Source: Latrodectus hesperus (lineage: Eukaryota; Arthropoda; Arachnida; Araneae; Theridiidae). From it: DNA of 64,000 nucleotides. Positions 20,401 to 30,610 of the stretch are shown here, piece after piece. The position numbers and the translations under genes are program-made. The notes beneath the pieces were generated by a model. It did no database searches, had not been told where the DNA came from, and saw nothing but the letters and a program-made list of their open reading frames with translations. Location of the stretch: NCBI GenBank assembly GCA_037975125.1, contig CM075862.1:40638024-40702023 (forward strand). Direction: 5' to 3'. Numbering within the stretch: the stretch's first letter is position 1; each line of letters starts with the position of its first letter.

Positions 20401-22868
20401 TAAATATTAGAATTGCTAAAAAATATAAACTTCCAAATTTAGTTGATAAAACAAAATGGGATTTTATTAATCCATTTAATATTTGGGAAGCAAAAATTAG
20501 TAAGCTTCAATTTTCAAGTGAAGAATATCTGCCAGTTGAAGAAATTAACGTTGATGTTATTGACTTAAGAGCTGCAGTTTTTTCAGAACAACAAAGTTTT
20601 CATCAACTTCCTATTAATCATAATGATGCGCCGTTAGATGTATCTGCAACTAAAAAAAAAGAAGTTGATATTATTTATGTAGCTACAGCAAATCCTGTTT
20701 CACTTTATAAAATAAGTTCTAATGAAAAGTTAGCTAAAAAAGTCAATCTTTCTAAGTATTTTCCTTCTGTGAGAAGTGGTTATAAACCCCAAATATCTAT
20801 TTCTACACTAAATTCTGAAGAGAATGATTTAGTATTATTTCACGAAAAATTTACGAATCAAACATTTTTAATTTGTGCTTCTGAAGGTTCATTCAGCAGA
20901 GTACATATTTCTTCTACGTTTGATGAAGCTATTTCTAAAATTAGCAATATAGTTCGCTCTCAAATCTTAGACTCAAAATTTGAATTTTGTTCATTTTCAG
21001 ACAGAGAAAAATTTCTTTTTTATAATAAACAAGGCACCAAAATTGTATTATTAGATTTAAAAGGAAACTCTACCTATCAATTAAATACTCCCGAAAATAT
21101 CCACAATATATATGTAATGGATAATAAAAGTTTACTTATGATTGGTAAAGAAAAAAATTTTTTTATTGATTTGACAGATATGCAGAAATGGAAAGCAAGA
21201 ACATTGAATGCTGATATTACTGATAATATTTGCATTAAAACTCTTAAGTGGGAAAACTTGAATGACTCTAATAAAAATGGTATAAAAGGAGTGACTGCTT
21301 TAATGTCGATTCCAGAGGATTATGCATGCCTTGTAACTGGTTCTTTCAATTTTGATGACAAATTGAAAATAAACAGCTTTCCCCGAGATTATACCACACC
21401 TATTCAAGATGGCAAGACTTGTATTTTAGCTGCAAATTCCCAAATAGTTAGATTTCTTCATGGTTTGCCGAAAATTCACAATGATAACAAAGGTCATAAT
21501 GCTTCTGGATTTTTGGAAGTAGTAGATTTAAAAGACTTTACCTATAGCTATATAGAAATACCTTTACCTTATAATGTAACTTCTTTTGCTAACTGGTTAG
21601 CAGATACATCAAAACCATCTTTACTTATGTGTTCACTAGATGAAAAAAATCTAATTACTGTAGATATAAAAGGATGCATAAGAAAGTGGGAATTAAATAT
21701 GAATTCACTAACTAGTTCATTTGAAAGCTGGAAAAGAATGGTGGGATTGAATGAAGATCAACAGCTTACTATTGAAAGAGTTGACAATAAGGAAGTATCA
21801 CAACCTAAACATGGTAAAATTGATCCAACAAATTCTCCCCATGTAGGTGGAAACACTTGGGCTGGAGGTACTGGAGGAAGGGATACAGCTGGTCTTGGTG
21901 GTCGAGGTGGACCTTATCGTCTCGATGCTGGCCATAATGTTTTTCAGATACCTGATCAACAAAAAGATATGGTCCCACCAGAAGTGAAGAAAGCTGCTAG
22001 AGAGATGGGAAGAAAAGCTTATAATAAAAAGTTGGAAGAAATCAAGATGAGTGAATATGATGCGGAATTATATGAAAACTTTTTAAGTACAGTCGAAAAG
22101 CAAGTCAAATCATTGCGAGTAATACTAGACAGTCTTCAAGCAAAAAGCAAAGAGAGGCAGTGGCTGAAGCATCAAACTACTGGTGAACTTGATGACACTA
22201 AACTAATAGAGGGAATTACAGGAGAAAAATCAATCTATAAAAAAAGAGGCCTGCAAGAACCAGAAATGGGAACTCCTCAGGAGAAACCAAAGTTGCTAAA
22301 GTTGGTTGTAGATGTAAGTGGTAGCATGTATCGTTTTAATGGGCATGATAATAGATTGCAGCGAGAGTTGGAAAGTGTGGTTTTACTCATGGAAGCGTTT
22401 GAAAATTATGAAGAAAAATTCCAGTATGAAATTATTGGACATTCTGGAGAAGAGTTTTGCTTAGAGTTTTCTAAATTTGACATACCCCCAAAAAACAGAA
22501 AAGAAAGACTGCATATTTTGAGAAATATGATAGCTCATTCTCAGTTTTGTGCCAGTGGAGATAATACTTTAGAAGCTACTGAGCATGCTATAAACACTAT
22601 AACTAAAACAGAAGCAGATGAATATTTTGTTATTGTCATGAGTGATGCCAATTTTGATCGATATGGAATATCACCTGATTCATTTGGAAATTTACTAGTA
22701 TCAGATCCTAAAGTAAATGCATTTGCTATATTTATAGGTTCTCTCGGTAACCAAGCAACTATGCTTCAAAAGCAATTACCAGCTGGGCGAGGATTAGTAT
22801 GCTTTGATTCGTCTCATCTAACTCAAATATTACAAAAAATATTCACTTCAGCATTGCTTAGAGATTAA
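17403..22868 (+). CDS. VWA8: VWA8, von Willebrand factor A domain-containing protein 8 (intronless)
   Basis: Encodes 1821 residues in one open frame; vertebrate VWA8 is about 1,900. VWA8 is a mitochondrial matrix-side AAA-type ATPase. Module 1 has a degenerate P-loop (GLPGPLRS, residues ~88-94). Module 2 has GNRGSGKAT (419-427) and LLILDGLHR. Module 3 has GNQGVGKNK (748-756) and VVDEADKA, with Asp814-Glu815. Long blocks such as GNDFFSTLGDIFSCHAV and the glycine-rich GGNTWAGGTGGRDTAGLGG (~1482) are near-identical to the family. The C-terminal VWA domain has the metal-site motif DVSGS (1637-1641) and SDANF (Asp1748). The hydrophobic/basic N-terminus could target mitochondria. An in-frame stop at 17397 fixes the first ATG. 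No intron interrupts 5.5 kb, unlike vertebrate VWA8 (dozens of exons) or the neighbouring RIC1. Confidence 0.97.
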   Translation: MLFKILKVPCPLLRLQENFIIFSSWQYNKFHSHEIKIGNVTKSVVFPKNPHLVPTLYLQKDKSSSLLQHLQWIMKKDSLGQDMFLIGLPGPLRSRIILQYLELMQREVEYVALSRDTTENDLKQRREIYNGTAHYVDQSAVKAAIEGRVLVLDGIEKVERNVLPVLNNLLENREMQLEDGRFLIAPERYDELLLEHSESELKKWKLVRVSEDFRVVALGLPVPQFKGNPLDPPFRSRFQARHVQQSFEEQYSDLCISFPTVSNDSIKKILSASFTLLSDESINLGLPKFPVDNLSLAVNIFQNLPELPIEYPFNWIYPYNLFLSKTAKDSVVEILKQFSMLSKNTRVTCNVSELDYVTDNSFTHNLEFKINNNRSKALALGHKNFKENDPTKFVPNPYHESILANMCLTHLAHDFCLVGNRGSGKATLVRKFASLFNYPVEMMMLYSDMTARDLLQQRITDEKGNTLWRPSQIIRAAKEGKLLILDGLHRIHPSTLTVLQNLIHNREIQLYDGTRLLRHDRFDSLKSKLNLSDKQLEEKNIMRIHPAFRIIALAEPPKIQGTKDNWLNPQVMSLFFFHEIRPLSLKEEKNVIQNMVNCSNDKFDLILEFTHKLRSSKDDALKNVSASFSTRQLIRMARRLSFYPHESIYNLIRQSCLIEFLPKLTKQSVESVLLSCSIEKPETVGKEKKILVTNGELMIGDTIAPIYNAGLDKLKVPNIIFYDTPEHLRIMEAMLQDFMLGEHLLLVGNQGVGKNKITDRFLQLLNRPREYIQLHRDTTVQSLTQQPTVRDGKIIYEDSPLLKAVQYGRVLVVDEADKAPTHVTSILKALVVSGEMVLSDGRFIIHHSDSRTNKDKKVVVMHPDFRMIVLANRPGFPFLGNDFFSTLGDIFSCHAVENPSLESEINMLHKYGPNVPEHFLRKLANLFGELRTMSDAGLISYPYSTREVVNIIKHLNKFPEDGIPFVLKNVFDFDSFNNDFKDTISDIFMRHGIPSDKQNVNIRIAKKYKLPNLVDKTKWDFINPFNIWEAKISKLQFSSEEYLPVEEINVDVIDLRAAVFSEQQSFHQLPINHNDAPLDVSATKKKEVDIIYVATANPVSLYKISSNEKLAKKVNLSKYFPSVRSGYKPQISISTLNSEENDLVLFHEKFTNQTFLICASEGSFSRVHISSTFDEAISKISNIVRSQILDSKFEFCSFSDREKFLFYNKQGTKIVLLDLKGNSTYQLNTPENIHNIYVMDNKSLLMIGKEKNFFIDLTDMQKWKARTLNADITDNICIKTLKWENLNDSNKNGIKGVTALMSIPEDYACLVTGSFNFDDKLKINSFPRDYTTPIQDGKTCILAANSQIVRFLHGLPKIHNDNKGHNASGFLEVVDLKDFTYSYIEIPLPYNVTSFANWLADTSKPSLLMCSLDEKNLITVDIKGCIRKWELNMNSLTSSFESWKRMVGLNEDQQLTIERVDNKEVSQPKHGKIDPTNSPHVGGNTWAGGTGGRDTAGLGGRGGPYRLDAGHNVFQIPDQQKDMVPPEVKKAAREMGRKAYNKKLEEIKMSEYDAELYENFLSTVEKQVKSLRVILDSLQAKSKERQWLKHQTTGELDDTKLIEGITGEKSIYKKRGLQEPEMGTPQEKPKLLKLVVDVSGSMYRFNGHDNRLQRELESVVLLMEAFENYEEKFQYEIIGHSGEEFCLEFSKFDIPPKNRKERLHILRNMIAHSQFCASGDNTLEATEHAINTITKTEADEYFVIVMSDANFDRYGISPDSFGNLLVSDPKVNAFAIFIGSLGNQATMLQKQLPAGRGLVCFDSSHLTQILQKIFTSALLRD

Positions 22869-23020
22869 TTTATGCTGTTATGTTAGATAAAAACAATCAT
22901 CATACAATTGTAAAATGCTATCTGTTTAATTAAATTATCCAATTTGTTTCCGATTTTAATACGTTTTAAATCCATGTTATTTTTTCATGTAAAAATTCTT
23001 ATTGTAGAAATATTTTTGTT

Positions 23021-23026
23021 AATAAA
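23021..23026 (+). terminator. Candidate poly(A) signal 1 of VWA8
   Basis: AATAAA lies 153 nt after the VWA8 stop. It may be a weaker alternative to the next signal. Confidence 0.45.
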
Positions 23027-23090
23027 AACATCAATTGTTCAATTAATTTAATATTTTTAATTTTACATGCATAAATTTCAAGTTTTCATA

Positions 23091-23096
23091 AATAAA
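23091..23096 (+). terminator. Candidate poly(A) signal 2 of VWA8
   Basis: AATAAA lies 223 nt after the VWA8 stop and is followed within about 45 nt by a GT-rich stretch (TTTTTTGTGTTCCATGTTTT), the usual layout of a cleavage site. This is the likelier 3' end of the mRNA. Confidence 0.55.
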
Positions 23097-23119
23097 CTCT
23101 GTCCACAAAAATATTTAAA

Positions 23120-24122
23120 GGACATAAAAATGCATTTTTTGTGTTCCATGTTTTAGTTCAAACATTTTTATTCATAAAATTTGTATTATTTTCAACATCA
23201 TAATGAAAACATTCTTTCAAAATGGAATATATTACATTAGAAATATTTTATTTTCAAATCATCTCTAAAATTCATGAATTTCTTACTTATATCTCTTTTA
23301 GTATAAGTTAGTTGTGTATTGTAATTTAGAAAAAATCTAGAAAGATGTATTGTTTGCTCAAAATGATTATTTCTAAATCCCATTAAATTTATCTTTAGCA
23401 TAACAGGCAAGTTTTTTGATACTCATAAAATGATAGTTTATATGCTATAAGTATTTTACTATTCATTTTAAATCTATGAAAATTCTATAAGGTAATTAGT
23501 TAATATAAATGTGTGCTCGCATCTAATTTGAAAACTATTTCTGACCATGAATAATCTTTTGGTATTTCTACGATTTCCCATTCTAAAGTACTCTGCTCTG
23601 CGTGATTTTTGTTCAACAATAAGTGAATTCGGTACCCATTTCTAACATGGCTGTTATTGTGGTTCAGAATTATTAAAACTATGGATGTTGTATTAATTGT
23701 CTATTGAATGTAGACATAGAAATGAATTTACCTGTACTTAAAATATATATTGAGTTAGTTGAATGATCAGGTAAATAATTCATAACCTGTGCATGCAAAA
23801 TCTTACCCAAATCTATTTTTTTATTTAGAAAAATATATTAATGAATTTATCATTTTCAATGAAACACCTGATAGTCAGACAACCATTGCCAGACAATTTA
23901 ATTCATTAGTGTGCATAAATAAAAACTTGAACACCAAAAAAAAAGCTATTGCATTTGTAATAATGTTATTTGTCGATGTCAGTTTGTGATTAATGAAATT
24001 CTTTTTAAAGCATTACTGAAACATAATTTAAGTATTTAATCTATTTCAAAAAAATTTTAGAGAAATTCTATTTAATTATATCACAAATATATAAGTATAC
24101 TGCTATAAATAATCAAGTAATT
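23120..24122. other. Intergenic AT-rich DNA, nothing recognised
   Basis: A 66-codon frame at 23789-23989 has no recognised similarity and is probably chance. Confidence 0.4.
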
Positions 24123-24958
24123 TTCAAATGTGTTCTTCTTCTTCTTCTTAGAGTTGGGTTCGTATGTCATTTGGCACATCTGCTTTTATCAGCATTTTGT
24201 ACCATTAACTCCTAACCCAATGTTTCCTAGTTCCAGTTGCTCGAGTCACCCACTTTATTAATAAAGTCCGATAACCCTTTAATGGAGTCTAGGTGTAACT
24301 CTCTAGTATGAATGATGCCTAAAGAAGTTAATCTAGAAAGGGCAAGAGACTCGCATTCGTAAATGATATGCTCTGCCGTTTCCTCTTGTGTATAACATTT
24401 CCAGCAAATAGGGTCTTGCTGAAACAGTCCCATCTGGTCAGAAAGTCAGTCATGCTAGCGATAGCTTCCTGACTTTCACCAGAAGAAGATGGTTTAGAGG
24501 TCATTTCTACCTCAAGTGAAGGATTCATTGCTGCCTCTTTACTAGATTGCCTCTGAGTTCCCTTGTCTTTTTCAGCAAGGTCTACTTCAGAGGCTTCAAA
24601 TGCAGAAAGGTTTGTTATTTCTTGTCTTTTCAGCCACAAGATAACAATTAATAAGCTCAGGTAATATAAGTCCACCCAGCATTGCCTGAATTACTGGGCA
24701 AGGCAAATTACTCTAGAAGTTCACCAGGCAACTAGAGGCTCCGTTAAGACACCATTACCGCGGTGCCAAATAACCCTAGGCACGAGTCGCATAACACCAG
24801 GGTTTATGGGAGCTGGTTCACGGCCTCTGATTCTATATTCAAGGCTATCCTGTCATTCTTACAGGACATTCGGCTATCCACCACCTGCCGACGCGCCTGG
24901 TGGCTGCTCAAGCCCCAGGAAGGTACGCGTACCCCCTGGTTCCAGGTTCAAATGTGTT
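24123..24958 (-). mobile_element. Internally deleted LINE with intact ends and 12-bp target duplication
   Basis: The body is 24135-24946. TTCAAATGTGTT flanks it exactly at 24123-24134 and 24947-24958. On the minus strand the order is a GC-richer 5' region (24946 to ~24690), then an ORF1-like stretch (24675 to ~24430, Ser/Glu-rich, including MNPSLEVEMTSK and TDFLTRW). This joins abruptly to the extreme C-terminus of a LINE ORF2 with the cysteine motif (CWKCYTQEETAEHIIYEC, ending at 24227), then a 3'UTR and an AAG-repeat tail. Endonuclease, RT and RNase H are absent. Because both ends and the duplication are intact, the deleted form may itself have moved. The 61-bp insert at 13704 belongs to the same family. 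Confidence 0.88.
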
Positions 24959-25870
24959 AATGCTAAATGCAAAATGTTTCAAGTGAGTGATTAAAAAGTA
25001 TGAAATTTATTTTGAGAAAAAATTAAAATTTATTATTTTGGAAATAAAAGATGGCAAAATATAGTGCTATTGATTATCACTAATATCAGAGTGTGTGTAA
25101 AAGAGGTTCTAAAAGTTTCAACATTATTTACACAAAAAGCATAACATACAAACTTAAAAATAATAAAAAGGAAGATTATTTATATAAATAAAGTTCATTT
25201 ATAGTGAAGAAATGATAAAGTTGAAGAGTAACTGATATATATATATATAAAAGGTATCCAATATACTCTATGAAGAGCTATGTAATTCTAATCTGAATGA
25301 AGAGAGGAAAAGGCTTTGTTTATGAATCTGACTACTTGAGAGGTAGTAATGACTTGGTGTGTAGGATTGAGAAATATTTTATTTAAATCACTCAGTAGTT
25401 GAAACATTCTTCAGAACAATGGCAGCTCATCTCCTATTTGAAATCTATATATCTCTTATTTCTATTGAAGTTCACAACATAGAAATTTTTATCATGAAAA
25501 TATGATTATCAACAATAATAAATCACAAGCAGAATTAAAGTAATATAAATAAAATGTATAGAAAATCATTTTGTTACTAAATTACAGAATTTGTTATTTT
25601 CTTATATGTAGGTTCTCTACTGATTATTTTGTCTTTTAATTTTTAATACAAAAGCACGGTATCAGACAAGGAGTCTGCACATTTTCAAAATAAATGGAAT
25701 ATCATTTGCTTAAAATAATTTTTCAATAAAGTTGTAATTTTAATATTTTTAACCAACTGATTATAATTAATTTTTATATATTTCATTAATTTAAATATTT
25801 TTAATCTGATTTAATTTTGATTATGCAAAGATGTTTTATTTTAAATGAAAAAATTATTAATAGTTTATGT
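24959..25870. other. Intergenic AT-rich DNA, nothing recognised
   Basis: No conserved frame or transposon was recognised here. Confidence 0.4.
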
Positions 25871-26010
25871 GACCCAACATTCAAAATATGTACATTTTGT
25901 ACTTTAAACAGAAATTAATTTAAAGTACAAAATGTACATATTTTGACTTTTGATATATATTTAATTATATATTATTATATATTTACATATCGACTTTTGA
26001 ATGGTTGGTC
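25871..26010. mobile_element. Short foldback element with a perfect 27-bp hairpin
   Basis: Bases 25882-25908 and 25919-25945 are perfect inverted copies around a 10-nt spacer. An outer imperfect inverted pair (GACCCAACATTCAAAA at 25871-25886 and its complement-like partner at 25995-26010, 14 of 16 matching) encloses the hairpin. This suggests a roughly 140-bp MITE. There is no coding capacity. Confidence 0.65.
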
Positions 26011-26186
26011 CTGGTGGAATTAGCCCTTTGTTTGCAACTTTATTTTAAACTTTTGTAATTAAATATATTTATATGAAAAAAATTAATATACAAGGAATAA
26101 AAAACAAAGGAAGAAAAATTTTCAAGCTCGTAATGCATGTTTTTATTGTGCTTAATGATTTGTTTCACTTTTTTAAAACCGCATTA

Positions 26187-26345
26187 TTAGCAAGATCAGC
26201 ACTTTTATCTTCTGTTCACCAGTTTTGGACTACGATTAGTACCTCAGATATGCATATTTGTAGTGGTTTAGAACCCACTTGAAATTCTAAATCTCCTCTG
26301 AATTTAATTTCATGTGAAAAAATGATCATAGATTAACAAACTGAT
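26187..26345 (+). mobile_element. Diverged SINE family A copy
   Basis: It contains GTAGTGGTTTAGAACCCACT and a decayed tRNA-like head, in the same order as the copy at 593-772, ending near AAAAAATGATCA. Ends are approximate. Confidence 0.6.
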
Positions 26346-29300
26346 ATTATTCTACAAGATACTTTAGACTAAATTATTATTCACCTGAATGTATGCAAGA
26401 AATGTCAAAGGAGACATCCCGCAAATATCGATATATAAGCCTTTTATTGTTTAGTAGCAAGGATCTTTTTAAACAAACTTGAATTTTTCTCAGTCGCTAT
26501 TGTTTGTTGGTGGACATTTGAAAACTGTTTATTTCAGTTTTATATGCAACATTATGAGAGACCATATATGGACAGCATAGTATTTTGCAAATAATTAATA
26601 AAAAAAATTTAAAATGTATATTTCAGAAACGTTTGAAAGTCTAATTGAATGTTAAGATATTTAAAAAAAAATCTGGAAAATTTCAAATTTAACTAAAATA
26701 TTAAATTTTAATTTAAAATGTTAAACTTTTGTAATAAACTGTAAATATTTACTCCTAATTGCTACAGTTTTAAAAGATAAAAGTAATTGATTTCAGAAAA
26801 AGCACATATTTAAAAACTATTGAGAATATTTGAAAAAGCTCTTTGTAAAACATTTTAAGCATCATAAATTATAAGTAAAGAATAGACAAAACCATTTTTA
26901 AGAAAATAATTTTTTCAATTTAATGAAACATTAGATATTTTAAATTTTGGCAATCGTAAAATAAATTTGACAATATTACAATTCTGAGTAGTACATAAAA
27001 AATAATAAAACAAATACAAATTAATGAGTACATTACAAATGAAATATTATTTCAGATCTTTAGAATCAAAATTAAAGCAAAGTTACATATATTTGTAGTG
27101 ACACACAAAGAATGGTGAACTTTAATTATGTATTTGTAATTGCAATTTATAGTGCATAATTTTTTTAATAAAAAGCTTAAATTCACTTTCGAAATTTTTA
27201 TGAAATGTAATATATTTTCAAAATCTAATTTATTTTTAAATAATTCAAACAATAAATTAGATTTCATAACAAGTTATCTATAGGAATGATACATTCACAA
27301 CTATGATTTAATATTCAAAATACTTACTAATATTTTTTAACAAGTTGTTAAAAATTTAATTAAAGTAACCTTACATTTAACAAGCTGTATGATTAAGTTT
27401 TTAAAATATGTGGGACTTTATCAAACTTACTTCTATTAAAAAGAAACCTGTCAAACTATATAATTTCAAATTTTTTTAGTGTAAAGCAATGAACTGCTAT
27501 AAAGATTACACATATTGATTGGAATTTAAGAGAAAACACAGCACAAGGAATACCAATATCAAAACTAATATCAAATAAAAAAATTATAATTCAAGCAATA
27601 CTTTGAATTACATTTTCATCTTACTGCAAATTTAGATATTGGGGAAAAAAAAATGAAAACAAAATATGGGATTAGCAAAAATTAAACTTTGAAAAAGGAC
27701 TTCAAAAATCACATTATAATTTCACTAGTCTCATATCTTTTAATGTAGGATAAAAATTCTTTAACAAATGCTCCTTATAATCTCAAAAGAATGGAAAGAT
27801 TTAATTTTAATGTAGTGTTTTTTAATATTTAATTGTATACACAACTTATAAAACAGCATTTTAATGCGAAAATTTGGCAATATCTATACAAAACTGATAT
27901 GGAAAAGTATGTTTCTCTTAAAAATGTGACAGTATAGTGAAATTTTTAATGATGACTCTTAATTAATAATAATAAGTTGGATAACATACAACATTTTTGT
28001 CCAAAAATCATAACTTTCATATGCAATAAGGTAAGCTTCCAATTTGAATTTTTAATTTTTGTATTTCTTGCTTTTTTGCATTAGTCAAATATGAAATATT
28101 ATTAATTATATATTGCACATATTGTGATATACATGAGAAAGTTACAAATATATTCAGATTTCTATAAATATAATTTAATCATATACAAGTATGTAGAAAA
28201 TTGAAAATAAGTTTAAAAATCAAAAACTAATCATTTGAAGAAGGGGATCGATATTACCAGCAAATCCAAAATGAAATTCTAAAATATTTCAAAAATATTT
28301 ATAGCACCAATAAATACCGCTTTTATGAAGTAAAAGAAATATTGAAAAAATAAATATAACCAGTTAATTTATTTTCATTACTTAAACTGGTTTAATTTTT
28401 AAAATTTATAATTTATTTTAAAAAATGGAATATAGCAAAAAGCGATTGTAAAGATCTAGTTTCGCAATCTTTCTCAAAATATAACATTTTTATAATTAAT
28501 TTTTAAATTTAAAAATAAAATTTTAATTTTAATTATGTGGATTATAACACTTAGAAAGAAAATCGATAAGACACTAGGTAAATATTTTAATATTTAAGTT
28601 ACATATTTAAAAAAACAAAGTAATCCTGAAAACTAAACTACATTACTGAATAGACTGAGAAATTACAAAATGGGGTTTTTATTAAATATTTTTGTGTGAC
28701 ATAAATTCAAAAATTACGAGAATCTAAATCATTTAACTGATGTGCATTTAAAATTTCCGAACTATAAAGCTTTAATATTTCCAAGCAAAAATATTTAAAT
28801 TTTGATTCACACAATAATTTTATGCATTCAAATATTTAATAAAAGATTAAATTGAATTTATTTCTAGGAAAATTCTATTTCTTAAATTCTTTTAAAATTT
28901 TGATTCCAATTGAAAAAGTGAAAAAATAATGAGATTTAATTATTTTTTAAAACATAAATTTATTCAAAAGAAGATATCCTAATTTTTATAATATATATAA
29001 AAAAATCTTATTTAAATTTTTTGTTTAACCTCTTTGAAAATACGTTGCTTATATCAAGCCAAATTTCTATTATAAGATGTTTGTTGAAATATTTTACCTT
29101 TTTTTTTTATCAGCAGTTGTATTTAGAGATTTTTCTTAATTTTGTCACTTTTCATTCAAATAAAACATTTGAAAATTGCTATATTAAGGGTAAACTATCA
29201 GAGGCACTTTTAACTACTATCTCATAGTTATAACTGTTAATTAATTTTTTGATTTTCAAAATCTTTTGTTTAGGTAATTAAATTTATTTAAAAATATTTG

Positions 29301-30294
29301 TCACTTTAATTTATATACATATTTTAATTTAATAATACATAAAAATATTAGATTTAAATAAATTAAAATTAATTGCAAAGTTAATTTTTAATAATTAAAA
29401 TTTTTTCGATACTATTTTTTCAATGATTAGTTCTTTTTTAAAATTTTCTCTGAAAAACATTTAAATAGTATTTTATAAATTAATAAACGAGATCAAAATA
29501 TTTTATAAAAATCAGTTAGTAAAATAAATTTGAGATAGCTAATTCAACTGGAAGTATTATTTATGTAACTTAATGTTATCTCAAAATAAAATATATAAAA
29601 TAATTAAGTAAAAAACTGTCAATGAATTAAAATCAATAAAGTAAATAGTATAAAGCCTCCAACTTGTTAAAAAAAGGAATGCATATTTTTTAAGAGTATA
29701 TAATTTGTAAACAGACAAAACTGATTCATGTACAGCATAAAACCTGAGAAGTTATACATCATTAACTATTCAAAGACTCTGATTCATGATTTAATTTAAG
29801 CTACAGACCTGCAAAGAATTTGTTTTAAGTGTTATAAAAAGAAATGCTTTAATCTTAATAGAATACAAACATGTTCAACAAAAACACATATACTAATAGT
29901 CATTAAATATTTCTTAAAATTCTGTTTTACTGTTATATAATCACATTATAAAATTTCAAAGAACAATACAATTTCATAACAATGTAATAAAAATTGGAAT
30001 GGATTTTAAAATATGCAAAAAGTTGATTTCAAACATCCCAGATGATACTTTCGAGATTCTGCACTATATCTGAATATTTTACTATTTAAAATAGATACAA
30101 CAATCTTCTCTTTTTTACAATAAAAAATTACTAACCACATTTGAGCACAGTTTACGAAATTCACTTATGTAAATAAGAACATATGTAATAAGTTATAAAT
30201 AACTATTAAAAGTAAAAACATTTATATAAAATGTTAAAACTTTTCTTATAACATACAAGTATATGTACATATATATTGATTAATCTTCAAGTCT
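26346..30294. other. Intergenic spacer between convergent VWA8 and RIC1
   Basis: Extremely AT-rich sequence without a recognised gene, RNA or transposon. It presumably includes the RIC1 3'UTR at its right end. No canonical AATAAA appears on the minus strand in the few hundred bases after the RIC1 stop; an ATTAAA variant occurs near 29850. Confidence 0.45.
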
Positions 30295-30610
30295 CTAAGA
30301 AATTAAACAATCTGATGATTGATTTTCTCTCTTTTGAGAATCTATACTATCTTCTGATTCTTCAGAGGAAAATTCATTTTCTTGGTCTGGGTTAGTGCCT
30401 TGCAAAACTAGTGTACCTTCAATACCAGGTATATCACTGCTAGTAGAAAGTCTATGATGACTTTCTTCAGTGTCATAAATGATATCGTTAGAATAATCTT
30501 CAGAAGATCGCTGTATTTCTAACTTCAGCATAGAAGAAGAAGGTGAGCATATTTTGCTCAATGCTTTGGCTTGATTGTGCACCATTAACATAAATGTTTT
30601 ATAACCAAGA
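30295..30610 (-). CDS. RIC1: RIC1 last exon (R)
   Basis: Completes a split Cys codon, continues [15 protein letters not shown], runs through a Ser/Glu-rich tail and ends SSDCLIS with the stop at 30297-30295. The acceptor is TTTTACAG. The tail is poorly conserved except for its last residues. Confidence 0.88.

Noticed and set aside
20640..21700. Possible separate gene or frame break in the low-conservation middle of VWA8
   Set aside because: The open frame is continuous and the divergent stretch matches the variable beta-propeller-like region of vertebrate VWA8, between AAA module 3 and the glycine-rich block.
24763..24994. Two overlapping plus-strand frames of 62-65 codons
   Set aside because: They are antisense to the 5' region of the internally deleted LINE, and one runs through its target duplication into flanking DNA.
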